From Candidatus Peregrinibacteria bacterium (GTDB lineage Bacteria; Patescibacteriota; Gracilibacteria; UBA1369; LOWO2-01-FULL-3), in contig JAUUZY010000001.1 of the NCBI GenBank assembly GCA_030592015.1, forward strand, positions 1 through 64,000: a stretch of DNA of 64,000 bases. The letters are read 5' to 3'. The notes under the pieces were generated by a model. The model saw only the letters and a program-made list of their open reading frames with translations, was not told where the DNA came from and did not search any database. A program made the translations under genes and the position numbers. This document shows positions 44,187 through 53,606 of this stretch, in pieces. Position 1 is the stretch's first letter. The number at the start of each line of letters is the position of its first letter.

Positions 44187-44818
44187 AAAGCTTTACATCG
44201 GAATGTATAGTTTTGGGCCATAGAAACTTTGGAGAATCAGATAAACTGGTTTTTCTTTATAGTAAAGATTTTGGAAAAATAAGAGTAATCGCAAAAGGAG
44301 CAAGAAAAATAACAAGCAAATTTACCGGTCACCTAGAGACTTTAAACTCATGCACAAGCCAGTTATACTTCGGACCAAGAAATATAATACTCACAGAAAT
44401 AAGTACAAAAACACACAATAAAAGAATCCGAGAAGACTTCAAAAAACTATGTAGCGCATTACAAATCGCAGAAGTAACAAATCAAATACTCTATGACAAC
44501 CAAAGTCTGGAAAATCTAATTCCGCTACTGGAAGGAGCAATTCAACAATTAGCAAAAACTGAAAAAGCTTCCCTACTCGCAATCGCATACACAACAAAAC
44601 TTCTGGATAAAACAGGACTAATCCCCGACTTCAAAAAAACAGGAGGAAGTATGGATATGAAATATCGCAAATTCTTTGAATTTATAAAAAAGGCTTCATT
44701 GGAAGAAATAGAACAAATAACTCTCACAGAAAGTGAACAGGAGGAAATTAAAAAAATTATAAAAAAACTTTTCGAATATCACACCGAAAGAAAATTCAAA
44801 TCTCTAGACCTTCTATAA
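44183..44818 (+). CDS. recO: DNA repair protein RecO
   Basis: A recombination mediator that helps load RecA at gaps with RecF and RecR. The 211-aa product starts SFTSECIVLGHRNFGESDKL, has the N-terminal OB fold (GKIRVIAKGARKITSKFTGHLE) and ends with RKFKSLDLL, like the usual R-x-L-K-S motif. It is shorter than the typical 240 aa and lacks the zinc-binding cysteines of many RecO proteins. Its 3' end overlaps the convergent RelA/SpoT gene by 6 bp. Confidence 0.9.
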   Translation: MKSFTSECIVLGHRNFGESDKLVFLYSKDFGKIRVIAKGARKITSKFTGHLETLNSCTSQLYFGPRNIILTEISTKTHNKRIREDFKKLCSALQIAEVTNQILYDNQSLENLIPLLEGAIQQLAKTEKASLLAIAYTTKLLDKTGLIPDFKKTGGSMDMKYRKFFEFIKKASLEEIEQITLTESEQEEIKKIIKKLFEYHTERKFKSLDLL

Positions 44819-46768
44819 AGCTCTACCACTTTTCCAGCTAGCAGTCATAAACCTCTCCTCATCAAGCTTTTCAAGTAAGAAACACATGGAAGAATGAATC
44901 GTAACAGTATTTCCCCTAGTTATATATGCAATAATTTCCTGACCACGCTTTGGTCTGCAACATCCTGCAATTCGAACCGGAAGATCCGATTCCCCTCCAA
45001 TCAAAATTCGACTCTCAATATCATTAACACCCTTATTAATCTTCTTATGCTTTGTCCTAGGCTTAACAGAAGACTGAATTAGAGACAATCGATCCTTTGG
45101 AAACAATTTCCCAACAATATCACTGGCCATTTGCGCACCTTTTCCAATTTCCTCAAGCACATGCTCTCTATCACTCAAGTTTAGCTTTCCATCAAGATAA
45201 TTTTTTAAAATAGAGTAATTTTGATCCAACAAAGGCCTACCATGTTTGAGCAACTGATCATTAACAAGCTTTTTTCCCTCCTTTACATTGGCATCCTTAT
45301 TCAGTGTTCCAAACCAATTTTTAACTTTATTTCGAGCCAAACCGGTCTTCACAATAGAAAGCCACTGTAATTTCGGACGATTTCCTTTCTTGGTAATAAT
45401 ATCAACCATATCACCATTCTTCAGTTCATGATTCAATGGAACAAGATTCCCATTCACCTTTGCCATTAAACATTCATGCCCAACATCGGTATGAATATAA
45501 TAAGCAAAATCAATAGGACAAGCACCGGCAGGCAAATCTTTCACCTCCCCTCTAGGAGTCAAAACAAATATTCGATCCCTAAAGATGTCCAATTCAACCT
45601 CTTTCATAACAGAATATTCACTTCCCAAATAACCATGTAATTCCCTAAGTCCACGAAGCCAATCCACCTGTGAGTTCACAGTGTCCCCGTTAGAGTGACC
45701 ACCACCTACACTATGTTTATACAACCAGTGTGAAGCAATTCCATACTGAGCCTCTCTATGCATTTCCGCGCTCCTAATTTGAACTTCCACAGGTTGCTCC
45801 ATATTCTTCGGTGCAAGCCCAAGAACAACAGTATGCAAGCTTCTATACCCATTAGGCTTAGGAACAGCAATATAGTCCTTAAATTTTCTCGTAACAGGCC
45901 TCCATCTACTATGAAGCAATCCCAAAGCTCCATATAGACCTTCAACCAATTCATCTGAGTCTTTATTAAATTTCGAATCAAGAATAACTCTCATCGCAAA
46001 AATATCGTACAACTCTTTTACAGAAGATAACCCCTTTCGCTTAAGTTTTTTATATATACTGTAAACACTTTTGATCCTACCAAAAACTTCCACATCAATG
46101 CCCCTACTATCAAAGAATTCTTCAAGATCCTCCTTCACCTTTGTAATACTTAACTTACTAACTTTGCTAAATTCCATAAGTTGTGTGGAAATATCACCAT
46201 AATCTTCCGGATTAAGATATTTAAAGGACAAATCTTCCAACTGAATTTTCATATTGTACATACCCAATCTGGTAGCAATAGGTACATATACATTCAAAGT
46301 TTCATTCGCAATCAATTTTCTAACCTTGGCATCAATAAATTCATCTAAGTTTTTCATAACAAAAAGCCGCTGCGCCAAACCAATAATGATAACACGCATA
46401 TCTTTTGCCATAGCCATAAACATCTTCCTGAAAACCTCAACCTGAGAACTTCGATCATTCTTGGCATAGTTCAAATTTTCAAGTTTTACCAAACCAAGCA
46501 ACAAAGTACAAACTTCCTGCCCAAATCGACGTTTTATGTCAAGCCCCTTCAAATATTCATTTTTATAAAGAGGATAAATCAAAGTCGCAAGCACTCCAGC
46601 CTCATCTGGTCTAAAAGGGAGCAACAAACGAACAATGTCACAAGAAACCTTCAAATCCAGATCGCTATTTCTATATGCCTCAACAATATACTCAAAATCC
46701 TCCTCCATTTTTTCCTTATCGAGAAAAGAATTATACCTAATTATCTCCTTCAAAATACCATCAAGCAT
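44813..46768 (-). CDS. relA: RelA/SpoT-family (p)ppGpp synthetase
   Basis: A 651-aa stringent-response protein. The N-terminal hydrolase-like domain has lost its HD metal ligands: the place of ALLHDVVED reads LATLIYPLYKNEY, as in synthesis-only RelA. The synthetase domain is intact (RIKSVYSIYKKL, ELYDIFAMRVILD, FKDYIAVPKPNGYRSLHTVV). TGS (VKDLPAGACPIDFAYYIHTDVG) and a Cys-containing domain (RIAGCCRPKRGQEIIAYITRG) follow. No ACT/RRM domain remains at the C-terminus. It keeps the RxKD-type substrate motif (RKFKD) despite the dead hydrolase, so its class is mixed. Probably in an operon with the upstream gene. Confidence 0.92.
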   Translation of the reverse strand: MLDGILKEIIRYNSFLDKEKMEEDFEYIVEAYRNSDLDLKVSCDIVRLLLPFRPDEAGVLATLIYPLYKNEYLKGLDIKRRFGQEVCTLLLGLVKLENLNYAKNDRSSQVEVFRKMFMAMAKDMRVIIIGLAQRLFVMKNLDEFIDAKVRKLIANETLNVYVPIATRLGMYNMKIQLEDLSFKYLNPEDYGDISTQLMEFSKVSKLSITKVKEDLEEFFDSRGIDVEVFGRIKSVYSIYKKLKRKGLSSVKELYDIFAMRVILDSKFNKDSDELVEGLYGALGLLHSRWRPVTRKFKDYIAVPKPNGYRSLHTVVLGLAPKNMEQPVEVQIRSAEMHREAQYGIASHWLYKHSVGGGHSNGDTVNSQVDWLRGLRELHGYLGSEYSVMKEVELDIFRDRIFVLTPRGEVKDLPAGACPIDFAYYIHTDVGHECLMAKVNGNLVPLNHELKNGDMVDIITKKGNRPKLQWLSIVKTGLARNKVKNWFGTLNKDANVKEGKKLVNDQLLKHGRPLLDQNYSILKNYLDGKLNLSDREHVLEEIGKGAQMASDIVGKLFPKDRLSLIQSSVKPRTKHKKINKGVNDIESRILIGGESDLPVRIAGCCRPKRGQEIIAYITRGNTVTIHSSMCFLLEKLDEERFMTASWKSGRAL

Positions 46769-46791
46769 AGTTCACAGAATACCACAATACT

Positions 46792-48135
46792 CTACGGCTC
46801 CAAAGGAATAATGGCATCAATATCAGACCCAGGAATGTCGAAGATTTTTACACCTTTAATCAAAGCTTCTGTATTAACCAGAATATCATCATATCTTGGA
46901 CTAAGGAAATCAATAGAACTAAGCATCATGTCCCCAACAGTCACATAAGAATTATACAGAGCCTTCACTTCAGCAGCTTCCTGCTCCAAAGAAATAAAGA
47001 GTTGCATGAAATCATACGCATCCTGCCCCAAAAGTTGATCCATAGACAAGAAAAACGAATCTTCATGTAATGCTTTCTCACTAATAACATCCTCATACTG
47101 CCTTTCCAGCCTTGCTAGCTCTACCTCCATTTCAACCACAGCAGCCTCGGCATTAAGTATAAGTTCATACATATCAGTCAAATGAGCATTAATGGCTGTA
47201 CGCCTATTTAAAGACATATCCATAAGATGATATACATCCGTATTATAGATATTTTCCATATTTCTAAGTAAACTCACATAATATACAAATTTCACCCTAT
47301 AAGGGTCGTAATCAACCCCAATAGCATAAGCTGCATCCAGTCCGGAAAGATCTCCATAGCTGGTAATAGGCTCAATATCAAACTTTGGCCTAGCAGACAA
47401 AGTAGACTCCAATCCAAAAATATAAGAAGACATAATTCCAAAATTATTAGCCTCACTTACAGTTACATCAGGATCATCTTCCACCTCACCTACCTGTTCA
47501 ACTACAGAATCAGACTTAATTTCAAAATTCATAATTTTACCAAACCAGCCAAAGACAAATCCAAAAATCATCACAGCTATCACCATAACTATAATAAAAA
47601 ACCATATCAATTTACCCTTTGTAATACCAGCCTGTTCAAGAATATCCCAAAAACTTTCTGTAAACTCCTCAATCTCTCTTTCATTTTCACTAAGCTCCTC
47701 CTCCACCGGCTCAACATGACCAGCAATAACATTCTCCTCATTAACACCAACATCAATTACCTCCGTCTCTACAACAATCTTCTCAGTCGCTTTCTCATCA
47801 ACCTTGCCAACAGAGTCAACCTCAGGCAACGCTGTGTCAGAAAACTCATACGAAGGGTCTTGGGGCTCAACCACAGGTTCAACAGGCTGTGGTGCTTCCA
47901 CAGGGTCCACAGGCTGTGGTGTTTCAAAAGCCTGCGGTGGACCAACAGGCTCCATCGGACTTACAGGCTGAACTGAAGCAGGTTTTTTCCTTCGTCTCCT
48001 AGTTTTTTTCTTATTAGAACTAGATTCATTTATCTCACGCCACATATTTTTAGTATAATCGTCAGACTTACGAACATTTTCATCTTTTGAATTCGCATCA
48101 CCTTGGGCTCCTTGATTTTGATTCTCTGAAGGCAT
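46792..48135 (-). CDS. Single-pass membrane protein with Pro/Glu-rich cytoplasmic arm
   Basis: A 447-aa protein of unknown function. Residues 1-60 are polar with a basic patch (KKKTRRRRKKP). Residues 60-120 hold imperfect P-V-E/D-P repeats (PQPVDPVEAPQPVEPVVEP). One hydrophobic helix lies near residues 178-202, followed by an external, mainly helical and acidic domain of about 240 residues (NAEAAVVEMEVELARLERQYED is a likely coiled coil, quoted in part). The orientation suggests an inner-membrane anchor with a cytoplasmic proline-rich tether. It precedes the RelA/SpoT gene by 23 bp. Confidence 0.7.
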   Translation of the reverse strand: MPSENQNQGAQGDANSKDENVRKSDDYTKNMWREINESSSNKKKTRRRRKKPASVQPVSPMEPVGPPQAFETPQPVDPVEAPQPVEPVVEPQDPSYEFSDTALPEVDSVGKVDEKATEKIVVETEVIDVGVNEENVIAGHVEPVEEELSENEREIEEFTESFWDILEQAGITKGKLIWFFIIVMVIAVMIFGFVFGWFGKIMNFEIKSDSVVEQVGEVEDDPDVTVSEANNFGIMSSYIFGLESTLSARPKFDIEPITSYGDLSGLDAAYAIGVDYDPYRVKFVYYVSLLRNMENIYNTDVYHLMDMSLNRRTAINAHLTDMYELILNAEAAVVEMEVELARLERQYEDVISEKALHEDSFFLSMDQLLGQDAYDFMQLFISLEQEAAEVKALYNSYVTVGDMMLSSIDFLSPRYDDILVNTEALIKGVKIFDIPGSDIDAIIPLEP

Positions 48136-48159
48136 ACTAAGATATAATTACATCCATAC

Positions 48160-48168
48160 AGTATAGCA
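48160..48168 (-). promoter_or_regulatory. Extended -10 promoter of the proline-rich membrane protein gene
   Basis: On the minus strand TGCTATACT (48160-48168) is an extended -10 element without a convincing -35 box. It lies 24 bp before the ATG at 48135. Confidence 0.35.
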
Positions 48169-48218
48169 CAAAAACGGCTTACCATAAAGAAACAAGTAAC
48201 TAGTATAGCAGACTTTTA

Positions 48219-48803
48219 CTATAGAAATCTATAGAAATCTCCAACTAAAATCTTTCCTAGGGAAGATTGAACCAAATAATACACAAAAAAGCCCAAAATG
48301 ACTGTAATCATGGCAGCTTGATCCTTCATGGTACAAACTTTCATCAAGGTATTGTATGCGATATAAAGCACCCACCCCAAAGCCACTAAAGATATCAAGC
48401 CAAAAGCCCCAAAACTCATAAATCCAATAAAGGAAAGTAACAATAAAACCATTGATAGCCACAGGATTATAGATCCGTACGACATGACACGAAAAATCCC
48501 CATATACTCAACCTTAGCTTTATAAACTTTGTCAGCAAATAGCCCAATAAAAAACATTACTGCAAGTATAGAAAGCGCAGGAATGAAAATCGGCCAAAAT
48601 ACGAAACTAGAGAAAATCGCAGAAAACCCGGAAGGAAAACTCAAAGAAGATAAAATAACATTAACAACAAAGGGCAGAAAAAGGATTATAGCAGCCCAAG
48701 CAGTCAAGTTTTTTCTATCATAGACAGCCTTCGTCACAACAGCATCCAATCGAACCACGTCGAAAGCATTCTTAATTTCCTTTTGAAAATCAGTAATTTT
48801 CAT
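48219..48803 (-). CDS. Yip1-domain-like membrane protein
   Basis: A 194-aa protein with an amphipathic N-terminus and five hydrophobic helices. The pattern (KNLTAWAAIILFLPFVVNVIL, then four further helices with 'ALGWVLYIAYNTLMKV') resembles Yip1/YIF1-type bacterial membrane proteins. Function unknown. It follows hppA by 21 bp, and a TATAAT-like box lies in the end of hppA just upstream. The stop region contains a short 10-bp tandem repeat that encodes the C-terminal FYRFL. Confidence 0.65.
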   Translation of the reverse strand: MKITDFQKEIKNAFDVVRLDAVVTKAVYDRKNLTAWAAIILFLPFVVNVILSSLSFPSGFSAIFSSFVFWPIFIPALSILAVMFFIGLFADKVYKAKVEYMGIFRVMSYGSIILWLSMVLLLLSFIGFMSFGAFGLISLVALGWVLYIAYNTLMKVCTMKDQAAMITVILGFFVYYLVQSSLGKILVGDFYRFL

Positions 48804-48824
48804 AGCCTTATTGTTAAATTTTTA

Positions 48825-50858
48825 TTATAGAATTCCTGTAGTTGTGAAAGCAGTAGCAAAGATCAATGACACAACCGTCATCAACTTTATCAGAATATTG
48901 ATACTAGGACCAGATGTATCTTTGAAAGGATCACCAACTGTATCTCCTACAACTGCAGCCTTGTGTGGATCACTTCCCTTTCCACCAAGATTTCCAGCCT
49001 CAATATATTTCTTTGCATTGTCCCAAGCTCCACCGGAGTTAGCCATTGAAATAGCCAACATAACACCGGAAACAAGTGCACCTGCAAGAAGTCCTCCAAG
49101 AGCAACTGATCCCAATACATATCCAACTAGGACAGGAACAATTACTGCCATAAGACCAGGGACGATCATTTCACGAATAGCAGCTTTTGTAGAAATATCT
49201 ACACAGGTTTTTGTATCACCCTTTGCTTTACCCTCCATAAGCCCATCAATCTCTCTAAACTGACGTCTCACCTCTTCGATCATATCAAATGCAGCTCTTC
49301 CCACAGCAGACATTGTCATTGCTGAGAATACAAATGGAAGCATTCCACCAATAAACATACCAATGATTACTCTTGGCTGCATAATATCGATAGAAGTCAG
49401 ACCAGCGGCAACAGCGAAAGCAGAAAACAACGCTAAAGCAGTCAAAGCAGCAGAACCAATAGCAAATCCTTTACCAATAGCAGCTGTAGTATTTCCAGCA
49501 GAATCTAAAGCATCAGTTCTTTTTCTAACCTCTTCTCCAAGCCCTGCCATTTCCGCAATACCTCCAGCATTATCAGCAACAGGACCATAAGCATCTATCG
49601 CCAAAGAAATACCTAAAGTAGAAAGCATTCCTACGGCTGAAATAGCGATTCCATACAAACCTGCAAATTCAAAAGCAACATAAATTGCGATACAAATAAA
49701 GATAATAGGTAAAGCAGTAGATTTATAACCTAGTGCCAAACCGGCAATAATATTAGTAGCAGCACCTGTTTTTGAAGTATCAGCAAGATCCTTCACAGGC
49801 TTAAAATGTTCAGAAGTATAGTATTCAGTAATCAAACCAATAATGATTCCAACCACAAGACCAGAAAGCATTGCAATGAAAACATTAAAAGACTTATCAG
49901 CAGGCAAGAAGTAGTTAGTCAAAAAGTAAGCAGCAACCACTGTAAGACCTGAAGCAGCCCAAAGTCCGTTCTTCAAAGCTCCATGTATACTCCCCTTCTT
50001 TCCAACTCTTACAAAGAAGGTTCCGACTATAGAAGCCAATATACCTGCACCTGCAATAGTTAAAGGTAAATAAACCGCGTTAATTCCCATACTAGCTCCC
50101 AAAATCATAGCAGCAATAAGAGAACCAACATAAGATTCAAACAAATCAGCTCCCATACCGGCAACATCACCAACATTATCACCCACGTTATCAGCGATTA
50201 CAGCCGGATTTCTAGGATCATCCTCAGGAATACCAGCCTCCACCTTACCAACAAGATCAGCTCCAACATCAGCAGCTTTTGTATACACACCACCACCTAC
50301 ACGAGCAAAAAGTGCTATAGAAGAAGCACCAAGTCCAAACCCAGTAACTACAGTTAAAACTACTGAAACATCAAGACTCATCAAGCCTAAGAAAACATAC
50401 AATAGAACTGAAAGTCCCAACAAACCAAGTCCAACTACAGCAAGTCCCATAACAGCACCTGATCTAAAAGCTATAATTAAAGCCTTAGCCAAACTTCCTC
50501 TAGCTGCATTAGCAGTCCTAACATTTGCCTTTGTAGCAATTTTCATTCCAAAGAAACCTGCCAAAGCACTACTTAGAGCACCATAAACAAAAGAAATAGA
50601 AGTCAAAAATCCTTCATGTACATTTGGAGTATCCGCATTATCAAGGAAACCAAATAATATAACAGCAAGAACAATCACAAAAATTGCAATAACTCTATAT
50701 TCACGAAGCAAAAACGCCATAGCCCCATCATAAATAGCATTTGCGATTTCCTTCATTTCATCTGTCCCTTCAGGCTTTTTCTTTATGCTAGATGCAAAAA
50801 CAAACGCAGCAAGCAAAGCCAGGACACTTATCAAGGCCATCATCAGTAGGTAGTTCAT
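48825..50858 (-). CDS. hppA: Membrane-bound pyrophosphatase (ion-pumping, K+-dependent type)
   Basis: Couples hydrolysis of pyrophosphate to pumping of H+ or Na+. The 677-aa protein has about 16 helices and the catalytic acidic motifs [36 protein letters not shown] and, near the C-terminus, DNAKKYIE with [19 protein letters not shown]. The segment [10 protein letters not shown] carries Ala where K+-independent enzymes carry Lys, so a K+-dependent enzyme is expected. Whether it moves protons or sodium cannot be decided by eye. It offers a fermentative or parasitic cell a cheap ion gradient. Confidence 0.96.
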   Translation of the reverse strand: MNYLLMMALISVLALLAAFVFASSIKKKPEGTDEMKEIANAIYDGAMAFLLREYRVIAIFVIVLAVILFGFLDNADTPNVHEGFLTSISFVYGALSSALAGFFGMKIATKANVRTANAARGSLAKALIIAFRSGAVMGLAVVGLGLLGLSVLLYVFLGLMSLDVSVVLTVVTGFGLGASSIALFARVGGGVYTKAADVGADLVGKVEAGIPEDDPRNPAVIADNVGDNVGDVAGMGADLFESYVGSLIAAMILGASMGINAVYLPLTIAGAGILASIVGTFFVRVGKKGSIHGALKNGLWAASGLTVVAAYFLTNYFLPADKSFNVFIAMLSGLVVGIIIGLITEYYTSEHFKPVKDLADTSKTGAATNIIAGLALGYKSTALPIIFICIAIYVAFEFAGLYGIAISAVGMLSTLGISLAIDAYGPVADNAGGIAEMAGLGEEVRKRTDALDSAGNTTAAIGKGFAIGSAALTALALFSAFAVAAGLTSIDIMQPRVIIGMFIGGMLPFVFSAMTMSAVGRAAFDMIEEVRRQFREIDGLMEGKAKGDTKTCVDISTKAAIREMIVPGLMAVIVPVLVGYVLGSVALGGLLAGALVSGVMLAISMANSGGAWDNAKKYIEAGNLGGKGSDPHKAAVVGDTVGDPFKDTSGPSINILIKLMTVVSLIFATAFTTTGIL

Positions 50859-50899
50859 AGTACTTTAGTTAAGTTAAACATATTAAAATTGACTCCAGC

Positions 50900-50928
50900 A
50901 GTTTAGAAGGAAAGAGCTTGAAAATCAA
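50900..50928 (-). promoter_or_regulatory. Promoter of hppA
   Basis: On the minus strand, TTGATT (50923-50928), 17-bp spacer, TAAACT (50900-50905), giving a leader of about 35 nt to the ATG at 50858. Confidence 0.45.
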
Positions 50929-50940
50929 CAAATTTTTATA

Positions 50941-51435
50941 TTAATAAACCTCCTCCTTAAATAGAGAAGTTATATCGTAATAATAATCCACAATCTCCGT
51001 AACCTGATTTCTATCATCAGCTAAAGAAAACTTGTAATCTTCCATGAGCCCATCACTACGCTCAATAAAAAAGGAAAGTTCACCATCCATATCTTCAAAA
51101 TCAGACAATTCAACAATTCCATTATCAAGAATCATCAAAATCTCCTCAAAGCGATCAAAATAATCTCCACCAACAATTCCATCAGTTTGAATATCCAACT
51201 CAATAGTTTCCTCAGTCCTATCCGGAAAGGTTAACCTATACTCAACCTGAAGAGTTCTAAGCTCCTTATCTGGAACCACCATCACATCCGAAACAGAATG
51301 AAAAGGACCATCAACCCCCTCGTCCACATTAAACCCCAAAGAAATAATTTCAGCCTTTTCATCAGACCCCACTTGCCCACAAGCAGAAAAAAGAAATAAC
51401 GAAAACGCAGTAATCAACAAAAAAAGCTTTTTCAT
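50941..51435 (-). CDS. Small predicted lipoprotein
   Basis: A 164-aa protein with a typical lipoprotein signal (MKKLFLLITAFSLFLFSAC, lipobox Cys19), so it should be lipid-modified by Lgt and anchored outside the membrane. The mature part is acidic, with alternating strands (ELRTLQVEYRLTFPD, ELSFFIERSDG). No family recognised. It lies between rplY and hppA on the same strand. Confidence 0.75.
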   Translation of the reverse strand: MKKLFLLITAFSLFLFSACGQVGSDEKAEIISLGFNVDEGVDGPFHSVSDVMVVPDKELRTLQVEYRLTFPDRTEETIELDIQTDGIVGGDYFDRFEEILMILDNGIVELSDFEDMDGELSFFIERSDGLMEDYKFSLADDRNQVTEIVDYYYDITSLFKEEVY

Positions 51436-51473
51436 AAAAAAAGTCTACTACAAAAGCTAAAGCAGCACAATTA

Positions 51474-52154
51474 TTATTTGTCAGCCGGAGCATCATCACC
51501 TCCCTCTTTCTTTTCTCCTTCAGCTCCTTCCTCACCTTCAGCACCCTCAACTCCTTCTTCACCTTCAGCAAGCTCAGCAGCAACCGGCTCTTCTTCCTCA
51601 ATTCTAGGAGCAAGAACTGTAGCCACTACATCATCAGGATTGCTAACCACCTCAAGAGTATCCGGGAATATTACATCCCTAACAAACACACTATGATGGA
51701 AGTCCTCCAGAGAATCTATACTAACCTCGATATTGTGAATAAGATCTTTAGGTAAACATTTAACTTCAATTTCATTAAGATGAGTCATCAAAGTACCACC
51801 TTGGTCCTTTACAGCCAAAGATGTACCTATAAATACTAATGGAATCTTTGCATTAATTACTTCATCCATTCTTACATTAATAAAATCAATATGAGTAATT
51901 AAGTCAGTTACAGGATGATAGTCCACATCATGCACCAAAACATTAAATTTTTCTTTTCCTCCTACACTTAGCTCAATAACAGTATTGTTACCTGCTGTCC
52001 TGTAGGCTTTTCTAAATGTTTGATAATCAAGCTGTAGAGATTTATTGTCCACTCCCCTACCATAATATACGGCAGGAATAAGACTAGACCGTAAAAGGTC
52101 TTTCGCTTTTACGCCCATCTCTCTCGGCTTTGCTTCTAATGATACTATATCCAT
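51474..52154 (-). CDS. rplY: 50S ribosomal protein L25 (general stress protein Ctc form)
   Basis: Binds 5S rRNA in the large subunit. The 226-aa protein has the L25 N-terminal domain (LIPAVYYGRGVDNKSLQL, VHDVDYHPVTDLITHIDFI) and the TL5/Ctc C-terminal domain (EVKCLPKDLIHNIEVSIDSL). A Glu/Gly-rich low-complexity tail of about 40 residues ends in APADK. The ATG at 52154 gives the family start DIVSLEAK. It is divergent from ybaB. Confidence 0.94.
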   Translation of the reverse strand: MDIVSLEAKPREMGVKAKDLLRSSLIPAVYYGRGVDNKSLQLDYQTFRKAYRTAGNNTVIELSVGGKEKFNVLVHDVDYHPVTDLITHIDFINVRMDEVINAKIPLVFIGTSLAVKDQGGTLMTHLNEIEVKCLPKDLIHNIEVSIDSLEDFHHSVFVRDVIFPDTLEVVSNPDDVVATVLAPRIEEEEPVAAELAEGEEGVEGAEGEEGAEGEKKEGGDDAPADK

Positions 52155-52227
52155 AACAAATACTTTCAATATACTTTGCTGGCCCAGTCTAGATTAAATC
52201 AAAGCCCTATGCAATAGTTTTTTATTA

Positions 52228-52255
52228 TTGTTTAAAAAGTAATATATGATAAAAT
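52228..52255 (+). promoter_or_regulatory. Promoter of ybaB-mltG
   Basis: TTGTTT (52228-52233), 16-bp spacer, TAAAAT (52250-52255) preceded by TG at 52247-52248 (extended -10). Leader of about 25 nt to the ATG at 52287. Confidence 0.55.
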
Positions 52256-52286
52256 CGAGCACAGTAAAATTAAACCAAAATAAAGT

Positions 52287-52580
52287 ATGTTAGATAAAGC
52301 AAAAGACCTGTACAAACTTCAAAAACAAGCAAGGAAAATTAAAAAGGAACTTAAGAAAACACACATAGAAGCTGAATATGAAGGTGTGACAATAGTTATC
52401 AATGGAGAACAAGAAGTTATGAATGTAAAAATCAGCGACGAAGCATTGGAAAATAAGAAAAAATTAGAAGCAAATCTAGAAAAAGCATTCAACAGAGCAA
52501 TTAAAAAATCTCAACAAGTTGGAGCAGAAATGATGAAAGACGTTATGGGAGATCTAAATATTCCAGGATTAGGAGGATAA
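52287..52580 (+). CDS. ybaB: YbaB/EbfC-family nucleoid-associated protein
   Basis: A 97-aa DNA-binding protein of the YbaB family: long N-terminal helix (AKDLYKLQKQARKIKKEL), a three-stranded sheet (EYEGVTIVINGEQEVMNVKI) and a C-terminal helix ending MGDLNIPGLGG. In many genomes it neighbours dnaX or recR, but here it sits 9 bp upstream of mltG. The GGAGG at its 3' end is part of the coding sequence, yet could also act as a ribosome-binding site for mltG. Confidence 0.93.
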   Translation: MLDKAKDLYKLQKQARKIKKELKKTHIEAEYEGVTIVINGEQEVMNVKISDEALENKKKLEANLEKAFNRAIKKSQQVGAEMMKDVMGDLNIPGLGG

Positions 52581-52589
52581 AAACAAAAA

Positions 52590-53606
52590 ATGTATAGAAA
52601 TCACTACAAAAGACGAAAAAAGAAAAGAATTCTGCTAAAACTGACTCTAAGCTTAGTTCTATTAGCGGGAATTTGCTTTTGGCAGTATAACAATTACATA
52701 TACAACTCTGTAGACGAAAACGACGACACGAATATTTCCTTTCAAATAAAGCAAGGAACACCAATAAAGGAAATCGCAGCAAACTTGAAAGAAAAGGAAC
52801 TTATAAAGAGTGACACTGCATTCTACCTACATACAAAATTCAACAACTTAGGAGAAAACATCCTAGCCGGACGCTTCCTTCTAAATAAAGGGATGAATAT
52901 TCCTGAGATAATTGAAGGAATTAGTGACCCGTCACAAGCGGAAGCGATTATCACAATACAGGAAGGCCTTAGAATAAGAGACATAGACCAAAAACTAGTA
53001 GATATGGGGATAATAGAGAGCGGAGAATTCATAGAAGCAACAAAAAACTTTAACGGATGGGAATACTACTCATTTTTAGACCAGAAAAGCTTAGAAAAAC
53101 TTGAAACACCACTGGAAGGATACATTTATCCGGATACATATTTCTTAGACTCAATAGAATTCAACCCAAGTGACCTTATTTACCTTTCATTAGATAACTT
53201 TGAAAGAAAAATCGCAGATATCGACATAGATGAAGAAATAATAATAATGGCATCTATTATAGAAAATGAGGTTTTTGGCATCGAAGATAGACGCATAGTT
53301 TCAGGAATATTGTGGAAACGACTGGAAAGCGGATGGACAATTGGTGCAGACGCAACATTGCTATACATAACAGACGACAGAACAATCACCAGTGCAGACT
53401 TGGAAATAGATTCTCCGTACAACACCAGAAAAAACGGAGGACTTCCACCAGGACCAATTTCAAGCCCAAGCATAGAAAGTATAGAAGCAGCAGCAAACCC
53501 AACAAAGAGCGAATACTGGTTCTACTTAACAACTCTTGATACAGGAGAAGTTATATATGCAAAATCAAATGAGGAACACAATCAAAACAAGGTGAAATAC
53601 CTTTAA
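52590..53606 (+). CDS. mltG: Endolytic murein transglycosylase MltG
   Basis: Cleaves nascent glycan strands in the membrane and sets their length. The 338-aa protein has a basic N-terminus, one membrane helix (about residues 11-30), a LysM-like domain (FQIKQGTPIKEIAANLKEK) and the YceG fold. The catalytic Glu is Glu225 in MASIIENEV. Further conserved segments are GADATLLYI, DSPYNTRKNGGLPPGPISSP and YWFYLTT. Its end overlaps the convergent FecR-domain gene by 4 bp. It shows that the cell makes peptidoglycan, with the murE-like gene. Confidence 0.95.
   Translation: MYRNHYKRRKKKRILLKLTLSLVLLAGICFWQYNNYIYNSVDENDDTNISFQIKQGTPIKEIAANLKEKELIKSDTAFYLHTKFNNLGENILAGRFLLNKGMNIPEIIEGISDPSQAEAIITIQEGLRIRDIDQKLVDMGIIESGEFIEATKNFNGWEYYSFLDQKSLEKLETPLEGYIYPDTYFLDSIEFNPSDLIYLSLDNFERKIADIDIDEEIIIMASIIENEVFGIEDRRIVSGILWKRLESGWTIGADATLLYITDDRTITSADLEIDSPYNTRKNGGLPPGPISSPSIESIEAAANPTKSEYWFYLTTLDTGEVIYAKSNEEHNQNKVKYL

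Noticed and set aside
42763-44190. Alternative genetic code with TGA read as Gly (as in Gracilibacteria and Absconditabacteria)
   Set aside because: TGA closes at least two genes at ATGA overlaps, and the protein families align without in-frame TGA.
48219-48803. Firm assignment as a Yip1 transport protein
   Set aside because: Only the helix pattern and length agree; no diagnostic residues could be confirmed by eye.
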